Assembly: GCF_008369295.1 (NCBI RefSeq)
Contig: NZ_VOBG01000001.1
Coordinates: 372,001-436,000, forward strand
DNA length: 64,000 bases
Direction: 5' to 3'
Origin: Pseudomonas sp. ANT_H4
GTDB taxonomy: Bacteria > Pseudomonadota > Gammaproteobacteria > Pseudomonadales > Pseudomonadaceae
A program made the position numbers and the translations under genes. A model generated the notes under the pieces. It saw only the letters and a list, made by a program, of their open reading frames with translations, did no database searches and had not been told where the DNA came from. Below are positions 8,331 to 18,303 of the stretch, in pieces (position 1 is the stretch's first letter; each line of letters opens with the position of its first letter).

Positions 8331-10340
8331 ATGTCCCGACTCAATCCCCGGCAGCAAGAAGCCGTGAACTACGTCGGCGGCCCTCTATTGGTGCTCGCCG
8401 GCGCGGGCTCCGGCAAGACCAGCGTGATCACCCGCAAGATCGCGCACCTGATCCAGAACTGCGGCATCCGCGCCCAGTACATCGTCGCCATGACCTTTAC
8501 CAACAAGGCGGCGCGAGAAATGAAAGAGCGTGTCGGCACCCTGCTCAAGGGTGGCGAAGGCCGCGGCCTCACTGTGTGTACCTTCCACAACCTGGGGCTG
8601 AACATCATCCGCAAGGAGCATCTGCGGCTGGGCTACAAGCCGGGCTTCTCGATCTTCGACGAGACCGACGTCAAAGCCCTGATGACCGACATCATGCAGA
8701 AGGAATACGCGGGCGACGACGGCGTCGACGAGATCAAGAACATGATCGGCTCGTGGAAAAACGACCTGATCCTGCCGCCCGAAGCCCTTGAAAACGCACG
8801 CAACCCCAAGGAACAGACCGCTGCCATCGTCTACACCCACTACCAGCGCACGCTCAAGGCGTTCAACGCAGTGGACTTCGACGACCTGATCCTGAAGCCG
8901 GTGAAACTGTTCCAGGAACACGCTGACATTCTCGAAAAATGGCAGAACAAAGTCCGTTACCTGCTGGTGGATGAATATCAGGACACCAACGCCAGCCAGT
9001 ACCTGCTGGTGAAGCTGCTGATCGGCATCCGCAACCAATTCACCGTGGTGGGCGACGATGACCAGTCGATCTACGCCTGGCGCGGCGCACGCCCGGAAAA
9101 CCTGATGCTGCTCAAGGACGACTATCCGTCCCTTAAAGTGGTGATGCTGGAGCAGAACTACCGTTCCACCAGCCGCATCCTGCGCTGCGCCAACGTGCTG
9201 ATCTCCAACAACCCCCACGAGTTTGAAAAACAACTGTGGAGCGAGATGGGCCACGGCGACGAAATCCGCGTGATCCGCTGCCGCAACGAAGACGCCGAAG
9301 CCGAGCGCGTGGCCGTTGAATTGCTGACCTTGCACCTGCGCACCGACCGGCCGTACAGCGACTTTGCCATCCTGTATCGCGGCAACTACCAGGCCAAGCT
9401 GATCGAGCTGAAGCTGCAGCACCACCAGATCCCTTATCGCCTGTCCGGCGGCAACAGCTTTTTCGGACGCCAGGAAGTCAAAGACCTGATGGCCTACTTC
9501 CGGCTGATCGTAAACCCGGATGACGACAACGCCTTCCTGCGGGTGATCAACGTCCCACGCCGGGAAATCGGCGCGACCACCCTGGAAAAGCTCGGCAACT
9601 ACGCCACCGAACGCAAGATATCGATGTACGCCGCCACCGACGAAATCGGTCTGGGCGAGCATCTGGACACCCGTTTCACCGATCGCCTGTCGCGCTTCAA
9701 GCGCTTTATGGACAAGGTCCGTGAGCAGTGTTCCGGCGAAGACCCGATCAGCGCCCTGCGCAGTATGGTCATGGACATCGACTATGAGAACTGGCTGCGC
9801 ACCAACAGCTCCAGCGACAAGGCCGCGGACTACCGTATGGGCAACGTCTGGTTTTTGATTGAAGCGCTGAAAAACACCCTGGAAAAAGACGAAGACGGCG
9901 AAATGACCGTCGAGGACGCCATCGGCAAGCTGGTCCTGCGAGACATGCTCGAACGTCAGCAGGAAGAGGAAGACGGCGCCGAAGGCGTGCAGATGATGAC
10001 CTTGCATGCGTCCAAGGGACTGGAATTCCCCTACGTGTTCATCATGGGCATGGAAGAGGAGATCCTCCCCCACCGCTCCAGCATCGAAGCCGACACTATC
10101 GAAGAAGAACGGCGCCTGGCCTACGTGGGTATTACCCGCGCCCGTCAGACCCTAGCCTTTACCTTTGCCGCCAAGCGCAAGCAGTACGGCGAAATTATCG
10201 ATTGCGCCCCTAGCCGCTTCCTTGATGAGCTGCCTCCGGACGATCTGGCCTGGGAAGGCAACGACGACACACCGACCGAAGTCAAAGCCGTTCGCGGCAA
10301 CACCGCTCTGGCGGATATACGCGCAATGTTAAAGCGCTAG
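8331..10340 (+). CDS. rep: ATP-dependent 3'-5' DNA helicase Rep (UvrD/Rep, SF1A)
   Basis: The 669 aa agree with Rep length. Motifs seen are the Q-motif region MSRLNPRQQEAV, Walker A GAGSGKT (24-30), Ia TFTNKAAREMK, motif II DEYQDT (about 214), GDDDQSIYAWRGA (III), LEQNYRS (IV), and the C-terminal motifs TLHASKGLEFPYVF and YVGITRA. Rep is an accessory replicative helicase that removes protein roadblocks ahead of the fork. The ATG at 8331 matches the family start, though no strong ribosome binding site is seen. Confidence 0.97.
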   Translation: MSRLNPRQQEAVNYVGGPLLVLAGAGSGKTSVITRKIAHLIQNCGIRAQYIVAMTFTNKAAREMKERVGTLLKGGEGRGLTVCTFHNLGLNIIRKEHLRLGYKPGFSIFDETDVKALMTDIMQKEYAGDDGVDEIKNMIGSWKNDLILPPEALENARNPKEQTAAIVYTHYQRTLKAFNAVDFDDLILKPVKLFQEHADILEKWQNKVRYLLVDEYQDTNASQYLLVKLLIGIRNQFTVVGDDDQSIYAWRGARPENLMLLKDDYPSLKVVMLEQNYRSTSRILRCANVLISNNPHEFEKQLWSEMGHGDEIRVIRCRNEDAEAERVAVELLTLHLRTDRPYSDFAILYRGNYQAKLIELKLQHHQIPYRLSGGNSFFGRQEVKDLMAYFRLIVNPDDDNAFLRVINVPRREIGATTLEKLGNYATERKISMYAATDEIGLGEHLDTRFTDRLSRFKRFMDKVREQCSGEDPISALRSMVMDIDYENWLRTNSSSDKAADYRMGNVWFLIEALKNTLEKDEDGEMTVEDAIGKLVLRDMLERQQEEEDGAEGVQMMTLHASKGLEFPYVFIMGMEEEILPHRSSIEADTIEEERRLAYVGITRARQTLAFTFAAKRKQYGEIIDCAPSRFLDELPPDDLAWEGNDDTPTEVKAVRGNTALADIRAMLKR

Positions 10341-10346
10341 AATTGA

Positions 10347-10970
<624 letters not shown>

Positions 10971-10987
10971 TCGACGCCCCCACATAC

Positions 10988-11087
10988 TGTAGGAGCGAGC
11001 TTGCTCGCGAAAAACGTCCAGACAACGCGCTCATCCAGAATGCCAGCGTTATCGTTAACGTTCTTCGCGAGCAAGCTCGCTCCTACA
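10988..11087. repeat. REPIN copy 2 (100 bp)
   Basis: It has the same arms as copy 1 (TGTAGGAGCGAGCTTGCTCG and its complement) and a related spacer (CAGAATGCCAGCGTTATCGTTAACG). It lies between convergent xpt and the CoA-hydrolase gene. The right outer end supplies the TAG stop codon (11083-11085, minus strand) of the CoA-hydrolase gene. Confidence 0.95.
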
Positions 11088-13005
11088 GTGACGTCGCCTG
11101 AAGCCCTGCCAACAGCAGTCGCTGATACAAGTCCTCTTTCAACCCCTCCGGCTTGGCCAACCCCATCCGCTCCAGATGCAGGGGGAACGCCTTCGGCTCC
11201 GGTGCATCCAGCGCCGCCTTGCCCAGCTCCAGAATCTCCGTCAGTTTGAATTTGCTCTTGAGCCAGTTCAACGCCCGCAGCAAATCCCGCTCCTCATCAG
11301 TGAAATCACTGCCCAGCGGATATTCCGGAAATAACCGCGCATGCCGGGCCTGGACTGCCTGCAAACGCTCTGGCGTATTGTCGGCAAAGCGCGGGGCCAG
11401 TTGGAAATCCTTGGACAACTTGCCCGCTTTTTGCGCCCATTCGATCAGGTCGACCTGGAACCGCGAGTCGGTGATATTCAGCAGCGCCTCAATCACCTTG
11501 GCGTCAGTCTGCCCGCGCAAGTCGGCGATGCCATATTCGGTGATGACAATGTCCCGCAAGTGCCGGGGAATAGTGCAATGGCCATATTCCCAGACGATGT
11601 TGGAGCTGACCTCACCTGCCGATTCACGCCAGCTACGCAGGATCAGGATCGAGCGCGCGCCCTCCAGCGCATGGCCTTGAGCGACAAAGTTGTATTGCCC
11701 GCCCACACCGCTGAGCACACGGCCATCTTCCAATTGGTCTGCCACACCCGCGCCCATCAGGGTCACGGTAAATGCGCTGTTGATAAACCGCGCATCCAGG
11801 CGCTGCAAACGCTTGAGTTGTTCCTGCCCGTACAGCTCGTTGATGTAGCTAATGCGGGTCATGTTGAATTCCAGGCGCTTGCTCTGGGGCAAGTCCCGCA
11901 ACCGCTCATAAAAACTGCGCGGCCCCAAGAAGAAGCCGCCGTGCACCGAAATACCATCTGGCTGCGCCGCCTCATCCAGGGTGCCGGCATTGGCCTGCTC
12001 CTGAGTCGCAACGTCCGGATAGACCTTGCGCCGGACGATGCCCGCATCGGCCAGTACCAGCAAGCCATTGACAAACATTTCGCTGCAACCGTAGAGGCCC
12101 CGAGCAAACGGCTCGACCCCACCTTCGCGACTGATCAGCGGCGCCCATTGGTATACGTCCAGGTCGGTGAGCAACAGCCGATAGGACTCGTTATCCGCCT
12201 GGCGCGCCAACAGTGCGGCGGTCAGCGCATCGCCCATGGAGCCGATGCCGATCTGCAAGGTGCCGCCGTCACGCACCAGGGTGCTGGCGTGCAGGCCGAT
12301 AAAGTGATCCTGGAACCCCACCGGCATGTTCGGGGTGGAAAACAGCGTGGTGCTGTCCTTCTCGTCGATCAGGAGATCGAACTGATCCATGCCCAGCTCT
12401 GCATCGCCGGGCATGTAGGGCAAGTCGTTGTGGACCTGGCCGACCACCAGGATGGTTTCCCCGGCCGCGCGCCGCTTGGCGATCATCGGCAGCAGGTCGA
12501 GGGTGATGTCGGGGTTGCAGCTCAGGCTCAAGCGGTCCGGGTGTTCGCTGCTGCTGGCCACCAGTTGCGCCACCAGGTTCAAGCCAGCGGCGTTGATGTC
12601 GCGGGCGGCATGGCTGTAGTTGCTGCTGACATAGTCCTGCTGGGCCGAAGCGCTGTGGAGCAGGCTGCCGGGCTGCAGGAAGAACTGTTGCACATGGATG
12701 TTGGCCGGCAGGCTGTCCTTGTGCAGGTCGGCGAGGAAGTCCAGCTCGGGATAATCACCGAAGACTCGCTCGATAAAGGGTTCGAGGAAGCGCTTTTGCA
12801 AACCGTCACCCAAGGTCGGGCGGCCCAGGCTCAGGGCGGTGTAGATCGTCAGTGCGCGATCGGGCAGCTTGGCGATGCGACGGTACAGCGCATTGGCAAA
12901 CAGATTGGGTTTGCCCAGGCCCAAGGGCATACCCATGTGAATATGCGCCGGCAACCGCGCCAGTACGTCATCCACCGCTTGCTCGATTGAACACAACTGC
13001 ACCAT
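11083..13005 (-). CDS. Acetyl-CoA hydrolase/transferase family protein
   Basis: The protein of 640 aa is in the acetyl-CoA hydrolase/CoA-transferase superfamily. It has an N-terminal half with HIHMGMPLGLGKPNLFANAL and the conserved C-terminal signature VITEYGIADLRGQTDAK near residue 488. Members transfer or hydrolyse CoA thioesters; the substrate is not predictable here. At 640 aa it is longer than the 500-aa acetate:succinate CoA-transferases, so it belongs to a separate long subgroup. ATG 13005 (MVQLCSIEQ) has GGGAG seven bases upstream and is preferred to ATG 13023. The stop codon is formed by the edge of REPIN copy 2, so the C terminus (GLQATSL) may have been changed by the repeat. Confidence 0.88.
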   Translation of the reverse strand: MVQLCSIEQAVDDVLARLPAHIHMGMPLGLGKPNLFANALYRRIAKLPDRALTIYTALSLGRPTLGDGLQKRFLEPFIERVFGDYPELDFLADLHKDSLPANIHVQQFFLQPGSLLHSASAQQDYVSSNYSHAARDINAAGLNLVAQLVASSSEHPDRLSLSCNPDITLDLLPMIAKRRAAGETILVVGQVHNDLPYMPGDAELGMDQFDLLIDEKDSTTLFSTPNMPVGFQDHFIGLHASTLVRDGGTLQIGIGSMGDALTAALLARQADNESYRLLLTDLDVYQWAPLISREGGVEPFARGLYGCSEMFVNGLLVLADAGIVRRKVYPDVATQEQANAGTLDEAAQPDGISVHGGFFLGPRSFYERLRDLPQSKRLEFNMTRISYINELYGQEQLKRLQRLDARFINSAFTVTLMGAGVADQLEDGRVLSGVGGQYNFVAQGHALEGARSILILRSWRESAGEVSSNIVWEYGHCTIPRHLRDIVITEYGIADLRGQTDAKVIEALLNITDSRFQVDLIEWAQKAGKLSKDFQLAPRFADNTPERLQAVQARHARLFPEYPLGSDFTDEERDLLRALNWLKSKFKLTEILELGKAALDAPEPKAFPLHLERMGLAKPEGLKEDLYQRLLLAGLQATSL

Positions 13006-13099
13006 CGGACTTCTCCCGAACATTCCATGAATTGGGGTTGGGCCGAGCTTGCCGGGTCTTTGCCGTAAAGAACAGCCTCGAAAGGCAAATCGCGCTCAC

Positions 13100-13127
13100 A
13101 AAAAAGCCGCTCGCAAGCGGCTTTTTT
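13100..13127. terminator. Bidirectional Rho-independent terminator after cytochrome c5 gene
   Basis: AGCCGCT-CGCA-AGCGGCT is flanked by A-run on the left and T-run on the right. It serves the minus-strand cytochrome gene, whose stop lies at 13144. Confidence 0.85.
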
Positions 13128-13143
13128 GACGAAGATCGGTTTT

Positions 13144-13566
13144 TTACAAACCGGACATCTCCTTGATTGCACCCTTGAGGTCGTCATCCGAGCAATCGGA
13201 GCATGTCCCTTTAGGTGGCATTGCGTTGATGCCGGTGATGGCTTTGGCCAGGATGCCATCAAGGCCGCCCTGATGGTCGGCGCGCTCTTTCCAGGCAGCT
13301 TTATCACCGACTTTCGGCGCGCCCAACAGGCCGGTGCCGTGGCAAGCATTACAATGCTTGGCAACGATATCCGCCGGCGTTTTTGCTCCGCCGCCGCCCG
13401 CAGCCACAGCAACTTCCATCCCCTTGCATTCTTCGCCCTGAACACAGACCTTCCCGACGGGTTCAAGACGCTTGGCAATATCATCATTGGTCGCAGCTTG
13501 AGCGCTGACAGCCCAAAGGGCCAGTACGGCTGCTGGTGCGGCCAGCATTTTCATAATTAGGTTCAC
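13144..13566 (-). CDS. cycB: Cytochrome c5-type monohaem c-type cytochrome
   Basis: The predicted 140-aa precursor has a signal peptide (about 1-25, cleaved after SAQA) and a periplasmic class I cytochrome c. The haem site is CNACH at 72-76 and the probable axial Met is in NAMPPKG (Met116). Extra cysteines at CVQGEEC and CSDC fit the c5 family, which carries a disulphide outside the haem motif. It probably carries electrons between respiratory enzymes. The GTG at 13566 is chosen because GAGGG is seven bases upstream; an ATG four codons later is 19 bases from that site. It lies downstream of pauR on the same strand. Confidence 0.9.
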   Translation of the reverse strand: MNLIMKMLAAPAAVLALWAVSAQAATNDDIAKRLEPVGKVCVQGEECKGMEVAVAAGGGGAKTPADIVAKHCNACHGTGLLGAPKVGDKAAWKERADHQGGLDGILAKAITGINAMPPKGTCSDCSDDDLKGAIKEMSGL

Positions 13567-13735
13567 GCGTTCACCCTCATGGTGGCTATTCACGCCTGCG
13601 GCCACGGTTTCGCAGGCGGCGAAAGTATAACGGTTAGCCCGCCTCACTGAAACAACCCTATTGTCGAAGGGGAGATTCATCACGACGGAATACTGCTTCG
13701 GGTATCGCTGCAATACAGGCAGGATGCCTCTTTTC

Positions 13736-14284
13736 TTAAAAGTTCGCGGGTGTGGCTGCGCTGATTAGTCGCGCCGGCACATCGAACGGATTACGAAAAC
13801 GGTGTGGCTTGGTGCTTTCAAAGTAGTAGCTGTCGCCGGCTTCGAGCACAAAAGTTTCAAGACCGACCACCAGTTCCAGGCGTCCTTCTACCAGGATTCC
13901 GGTTTCCTCGCCCTCGTGGGTGAGCATTTCCTCGCCGGTGTCGGCGCCTGGCGGGTAAATCTCGTTGAGAAACGCAATGGCCCGGCTTGGATACGCTCGG
14001 CCCACCAGTTTCATTGTCACCGCGCCATCGGAGATGTCGATCAGCTCATTGGCTTTATAGACGATCTGGGTCGGTTTTTCCTGGAGGATCTCCTCGGAAA
14101 AGAACTCGACCATGGACATGGGAATGCCGCCCAGCACCTTTCGCAAGGAGCTGATGGAAGGGCTGACACTGTTTTTCTCGATCATCGAAATAGTGCTGTT
14201 GGTGACGCCCGCGCGCTTGGCAAGCTCTCGCTGGGAAAGACCTTTCAGCTTACGGATGGATTGCAGTCGTTCGCCGACGTCCAA
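13736..14284 (-). CDS. pauR: XRE-cupin transcriptional repressor PauR (polyamine catabolism)
   Basis: The protein of 182 aa has an N-terminal XRE-type HTH (LSQRELAKRAGVTNSTISMIE, about 18-38) and a C-terminal cupin sensor domain (about 110-180). This is the PuuR/PauR arrangement. In P. aeruginosa PauR represses gamma-glutamylated polyamine pathway genes; this gene sits beside dadX as it does there. Translation begins at TTG 14284, with a strong AGGAGG eight bases upstream. PauB-like and PauC-like genes lie 4-12 kb away and are plausible targets. Confidence 0.9.
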   Translation of the reverse strand: MDVGERLQSIRKLKGLSQRELAKRAGVTNSTISMIEKNSVSPSISSLRKVLGGIPMSMVEFFSEEILQEKPTQIVYKANELIDISDGAVTMKLVGRAYPSRAIAFLNEIYPPGADTGEEMLTHEGEETGILVEGRLELVVGLETFVLEAGDSYYFESTKPHRFRNPFDVPARLISAATPANF

Positions 14285-14399
14285 TGCTGGAGCCTCCTAG
14301 ATTCAGGCGTTATTGTAATTGAGCGTTATCATGGCGACAGCGTTCAGTATTTACAACACTTGGGCCTAAATCCTGGCGCCCTCAGTTCGTCGCCGACGG

Positions 14400-15473
14400 C
14401 TAAACGCCGCAATAGAGCCGTGGCACTCGACGCAGGTTGCAAAAAATCTGATACGGGATGGTGTCAGCAGCAGCAGCAACCTCACTGGCGAGAATGTTTT
14501 TGCCCCATAACTCGACGGTGGAACCCAGACCGGCTTCAGCGACATCGGTCAGGTCGACACACAGCATGTCCATCGACACGCGACCGAGCAATTGGCTGCG
14601 CTGGCCAGCGACCAGTACGGGTGTGCCGGTCGGAGCGTGGCGTGGATAACCGTCTGCATAGCCCATGGCAACCACGCCGATGCGCATCGGCTTCTGAGTC
14701 ACGAACCTGGCACCATAGCCCACCGGTTCTCCGGCCGGCAGTTCGCGTACACAAATGACTTTCGATTCCAGAGTCATGACTGGCTGCAAACGCGCATCGA
14801 TCGCCTGGCCTTCACCAAATGGCGTGGCGCCATACAGCATGAGGCCTGGGCGAACCCAATCGCTGGAAACGTTCGGCCAGCCCATCAGCGATGGCGAGTT
14901 GCGCAGGCTGACCTGGGCCGACAAGCCTTGGCTAGCCGCCGTGAATACAGCGACCTGCTCTTCGCTGCTCGTGCTGTCCAGCTCGTCTGCACGGGCGAAA
15001 TGGCTCATCAACACGATCTTCGCCACTTTGCCGCTGGCCAACAGACGCTGGTAAGCGTCGTGATAGTCCTTGGGATGCAGGCCAACCCGGTGCATGCCCG
15101 AGTCCAGCTTCAGCCAGACCGTGAGCGGTTTGCTCAAGGTCGCTTGCTCAATCGCCTCCAACTGCCACAACGAATGCACCACGCACCAGAAATCATGCTC
15201 GATGATCAGCGGCAGTTCATCGGCTTCGAAAAAACCTTCCAGCAGCAACACCGGCGCACGAATGCCGGCGGCCCGCAGCTCCAGCGCTTCCTCGATGCAG
15301 GCGACGGCAAAGCCATCGGCTTGCCCCTCCAACGCCTGGGCACAGCGCACGGCGCCATGCCCGTAGGCATCAGCCTTGATCACGGCGAGGGCCTTGGCCC
15401 CACTGATTTCGCGAGCCAGTTGGTAGTTGTGGCGCAGGGCTTGAAGGTCGATCAGGGCACGGGCAGGACGCAT
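14400..15473 (-). CDS. dadX: Catabolic alanine racemase DadX
   Basis: The 357-aa PLP enzyme interconverts L- and D-alanine. The PLP lysine is in [11 protein letters not shown] (Lys33) and the second catalytic base is Tyr in PVGYGARFV (near 253). Its place on the same strand downstream of dadA and a RidA-family gene marks it as the catabolic racemase rather than biosynthetic Alr. D-alanine made here is oxidised by DadA to pyruvate. The start is ATG 15473. Confidence 0.96.
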   Translation of the reverse strand: MRPARALIDLQALRHNYQLAREISGAKALAVIKADAYGHGAVRCAQALEGQADGFAVACIEEALELRAAGIRAPVLLLEGFFEADELPLIIEHDFWCVVHSLWQLEAIEQATLSKPLTVWLKLDSGMHRVGLHPKDYHDAYQRLLASGKVAKIVLMSHFARADELDSTSSEEQVAVFTAASQGLSAQVSLRNSPSLMGWPNVSSDWVRPGLMLYGATPFGEGQAIDARLQPVMTLESKVICVRELPAGEPVGYGARFVTQKPMRIGVVAMGYADGYPRHAPTGTPVLVAGQRSQLLGRVSMDMLCVDLTDVAEAGLGSTVELWGKNILASEVAAAADTIPYQIFCNLRRVPRLYCGV

Positions 15474-15551
15474 GGCGGCAGGCTTCTAGGCGGCTTGGGG
15501 AAGAAAATCGGCACCAACTGACAGCGTCGGCACCGGGAAAGGGATCAAGGT

Positions 15552-15905
15552 TTAAGGCAAAGCGGCCACGACCGACAGCTCAACCAGAATTTCCGGTTCG
15601 CAGAGCTTCGACTCAACCGTCGCACGGGCCGGGGCAACACCTTTTGGCAGCCACTTGTCCCACACCGCGTTCATGCCGGCGAAATCGGCGTCAATGTCTT
15701 TCAGGTAGATCGTCACCGACAGCAGCTTGCTTTTGTCGGTACCGGCCAGATCCAGCAAACGCTCGATGTTGGCGAGGGTTTCACGGGTCTGCTGTTCAAT
15801 CCCGGCACTCATGTTGTCGCCGACTTGCCCTGCCAGGTACACCGTACCGCTGTGGACAACGATCTGGCTCATGCGCTCATTGGTGAGCTGGCGCTGGATT
15901 GACAT
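15552..15905 (-). CDS. RidA-family (YjgF/YER057c/UK114) protein of the dad operon
   Basis: The protein of 117 aa has the RidA fold with [10 protein letters not shown], the substrate arginine in PARATVES, and the ending [12 protein letters not shown]. RidA proteins hydrolyse reactive enamine/imine intermediates. Beside dadA, which releases 2-iminopropionate from D-alanine, this one probably clears that imine. The start ATG 15905 ([14 protein letters not shown]) has AGGAG about ten bases upstream; its first 29 bp overlap the end of dadA, implying coupled translation. It is a distinct paralogue of the ridA downstream of spoT. Confidence 0.92.
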   Translation of the reverse strand: MSIQRQLTNERMSQIVVHSGTVYLAGQVGDNMSAGIEQQTRETLANIERLLDLAGTDKSKLLSVTIYLKDIDADFAGMNAVWDKWLPKGVAPARATVESKLCEPEILVELSVVAALP

Positions 15906-17181
15906 GTTTTGCGGACTCCTGGTGGTGGTTGCCGTAACGGGAAATATCGAGGCCTTCGGCACTGATTTGCGGTGTTTTCTTCGCCATCAAATCGGCCAGC
16001 AGACGACCAGAGCCACAGGCCATGGTCCAGCCGAGGGTGCCGTGGCCAGTATTCAGGAACAGGTTTTTGAACGGCGTGCCGCCAACAATCGGCGTGCCGT
16101 CCGGGGTGGTCGGACGAAGGCCGGTCCAGAATGTGGCTTCGGTCAAATCACCGCCCTGAGGATAAAGGTCGTTGACGATCATCTCCAGGGTTTCACGCCG
16201 ACGCGGGTTCAGCGACAGGTCAAAACCGGCGATTTCAGCCATGCCGCCGACGCGGATGCGGTTGTCGAAACGGGTGATCGCCACCTTGTAGGTTTCGTCG
16301 AGAATGGTCGAGGTCGGGGACATTGCCGGGTTGGTGATCGGCACGGTCAGGGAGTAACCCTTGAGCGGATACACCGGCGCCTTGATCCCCAGCGGCTTGA
16401 GCAACTGCGGCGAGTAACTGCCCAGGGCCAGGACGTAGCGGTCGGCGGTTTCCAGCTTGCCGTCGATCCAGACGCCGTTGATGCGATCACCAGCCTGGTC
16501 CAGGCGCTGAATATCTTGTTCAAAGCGGAACTCGACGCCCAGCTGGATGGCCATTTCCGCCAGGCGGGTGGTGAACATCTGGCAGTCACCGGTCTGGTCA
16601 TTGGGCAAGCGCAGGGCGCCGGCCAGGATATCGGTGACGCCGGCCAGGGCGGGCTCGACGCGAGCGATACCGGCACGGTCCAGCAGCTCGAAAGGCACGC
16701 CAGACTCCTTCAAGACGGCGATATCCTTGGCGGCGCCATCGAGCTGGGCCTGGGTGCGGAACAATTGCGTGGTACCCAGGCGGCGACCTTCGTAGGCAAT
16801 GCCGGTTTCGGTGCGCAATTCGTCGAGGCAATCGCGGCTGTACTCAGACAGGCGGACCATGCGCTCCTTGTTCACCGCATAACGGTTGGCGGTGCAGTTA
16901 CGCAGCATCTGCGCCATCCACAGGTATTGATCGATATCGGCGGTGGCCTTGATCGCCAGCGGCGCGTGGCGTTGCAGCAGCCACTTGATGGCCTTGAGCG
17001 GCACACCCGGCGCGGCCCACGGCGAGGCGTAGCCAGGTGAGACCTGCCCGGCGTTGGCGAAACTGGTCTCCATGGCAACAGCCGGCTGACGGTCGACCAC
17101 AACCACCTCGAAACCGGCCCGCGCCAAATAGTAGGCACTGGCCACACCAATGACACCGCTACCCAAGACCAGAACACGCAT
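15877..17181 (-). CDS. dadA: D-amino acid dehydrogenase small subunit DadA
   Basis: The 434-aa FAD enzyme is attached to the inner membrane face and oxidises D-alanine to pyruvate and ammonia, passing electrons to the respiratory chain. The dinucleotide fold GSGVIG is at 7-12, and the C-terminal FAD contact [22 protein letters not shown] is present. ATG 17181 follows GAGG with eight-base spacing. It is first in dadA-ridA-dadX and divergent from lrp, its expected regulator. Confidence 0.97.
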   Translation of the reverse strand: MRVLVLGSGVIGVASAYYLARAGFEVVVVDRQPAVAMETSFANAGQVSPGYASPWAAPGVPLKAIKWLLQRHAPLAIKATADIDQYLWMAQMLRNCTANRYAVNKERMVRLSEYSRDCLDELRTETGIAYEGRRLGTTQLFRTQAQLDGAAKDIAVLKESGVPFELLDRAGIARVEPALAGVTDILAGALRLPNDQTGDCQMFTTRLAEMAIQLGVEFRFEQDIQRLDQAGDRINGVWIDGKLETADRYVLALGSYSPQLLKPLGIKAPVYPLKGYSLTVPITNPAMSPTSTILDETYKVAITRFDNRIRVGGMAEIAGFDLSLNPRRRETLEMIVNDLYPQGGDLTEATFWTGLRPTTPDGTPIVGGTPFKNLFLNTGHGTLGWTMACGSGRLLADLMAKKTPQISAEGLDISRYGNHHQESAKHVNPAPAHQ

Positions 17182-17293
17182 TTTTATATCCTCATCGCGG
17201 CTTGACCGCTGACGTTTATTGTTCAGCACAAAGATGTTTGCAGTATAAAAAGCATTCGCCAGTGCATTTCACTATATAACTGCCTATATTTGG

Positions 17294-17305
17294 CGAGAAT
17301 TCTCG
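17294..17305. promoter_or_regulatory. 12-bp palindrome CGAGAATTCTCG in the dadA-lrp divergent region
   Basis: A perfect palindrome lies 33 bp upstream of the lrp start and about 112 bp from dadA. Its AGAATTCT core is compatible with the loose Lrp consensus. AT-rich stretches flank it (TATATAACTGCCTATATT). It is a candidate Lrp operator by position and symmetry only. Confidence 0.4.
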
Positions 17306-17337
17306 GCAAAAACCCTTTTCACGGAGGCGCATCCCCT

Positions 17338-17826
17338 ATGCGTACCAACACCCAGACCAAACGGGAGCTGGACAAGATCGATCGCAACATCCTGCGCATC
17401 CTGCAAGCTGACGGGCGAATTTCCTTCACCGAGTTGGGAGAAAAGGTCGGACTGTCGACCACGCCCTGCACCGAGCGGGTTCGGCGCCTGGAGCGTGAAG
17501 GGATCATCATGGGCTACAACGCCCGGCTTAATCCCCAGCACTTGAAGGGTAGCCTGCTGGTGTTTGTCGAGATCAGCCTCGACTACAAATCAGGCGATAC
17601 CTTCGAAGAATTCCGACGAGCCGTGCTGAAACTGCCTCATGTGTTGGAGTGCCACCTGGTGTCGGGGGATTTCGACTACCTGGTAAAGGCGCGGATTTCC
17701 GAGATGGCCTCGTACCGCAAACTGCTGGGCGACATCCTGCTCAAACTGCCCCATGTGCGGGAGTCCAAGAGCTATATCGTGATGGAAGAGGTGAAGGAGA
17801 GTTTGAGTTTACCCATACCGGATTGA
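17338..17826 (+). CDS. lrp: Lrp/AsnC-family regulator of the dad operon
   Basis: The protein of 162 aa has an N-terminal HTH (LDKIDRNILRILQADGRISFTELGEKVGLSTTPCTERVRRLE) and a RAM effector domain (VFVEISLDY, HLVSGDFDYLVKARI). The close match to Lrp and its place divergent to dadA fit the leucine-responsive activator of D-alanine catabolism (DadR in P. aeruginosa). ATG 17338 is preceded by GGAGG. The gene converges on the YkgJ gene with eight bases between stops. Confidence 0.94.
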   Translation: MRTNTQTKRELDKIDRNILRILQADGRISFTELGEKVGLSTTPCTERVRRLEREGIIMGYNARLNPQHLKGSLLVFVEISLDYKSGDTFEEFRRAVLKLPHVLECHLVSGDFDYLVKARISEMASYRKLLGDILLKLPHVRESKSYIVMEEVKESLSLPIPD

Positions 17827-17834
17827 AGAGCGGA

Positions 17835-18218
17835 CTAAACCAGCACTTGCCGCGTCGTCGCCATGTACTCATGAATCTGCTTCTCCACCCGTGGATGGAT
17901 CATCTCCACCGGGCCGCGGCCATTGGGGCATGGCAGGGTCGGCGTAGTACCGAACAGTCGGCAGATCAGCGGCCGCTCGCCGTAGACGGTGCAGCCATTG
18001 GGGCCCAGGTGCACGCAGTTCAGTTCGTCCATCGCGGCGTCCTGTTCGGCAGCCGTCTTACGGGGCAGACGGGACATTTCCTCGGTTGAGGTGGTCACCG
18101 GCCCACAGCAGTCGTGGCAACCCGGGACGCACTCAAACGAGGGGATTTGCTGACGCAGCGTGCGAATTTTCTGACTGTTGCAACTCATCGAAACAGGTAC
18201 CGAACGGCGAATAGGCAT
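17835..18218 (-). CDS. YkgJ-family cysteine-cluster protein
   Basis: The small protein (127 aa) has the Zn/Fe-chelating cysteine cluster of the YkgJ/UPF0153 family: CVPGCHDCC, then NCVHLGPNGC and LICRLFG. The biochemical role of the family is not established. The start used is ATG 18218 because AAGG is eight bases upstream; ATG 18188 (MSCNSQKIR) is also plausible by family similarity but has no visible ribosome binding site. The gene is divergent from the amine oxidase gene. Confidence 0.85.
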   Translation of the reverse strand: MPIRRSVPVSMSCNSQKIRTLRQQIPSFECVPGCHDCCGPVTTSTEEMSRLPRKTAAEQDAAMDELNCVHLGPNGCTVYGERPLICRLFGTTPTLPCPNGRGPVEMIHPRVEKQIHEYMATTRQVLV

Positions 18219-18303
18219 GGATTCTGCCTTAAAAACCCTCGGTGAGACAGCTTCGTCCGACCGCTGTATCCTGCGTCACATTTTCCAAACACGGATGCCT
18301 CCC

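Noticed and set aside
8385..10073. 562-aa open frame opposite rep
   Set aside because: Fully antisense to rep with no recognisable domain; long antisense frames are expected at this GC content.
11341..12990. 549-aa open frame opposite the CoA-hydrolase gene
   Set aside because: Same reason: antisense shadow rich in Gln/His/Arg.
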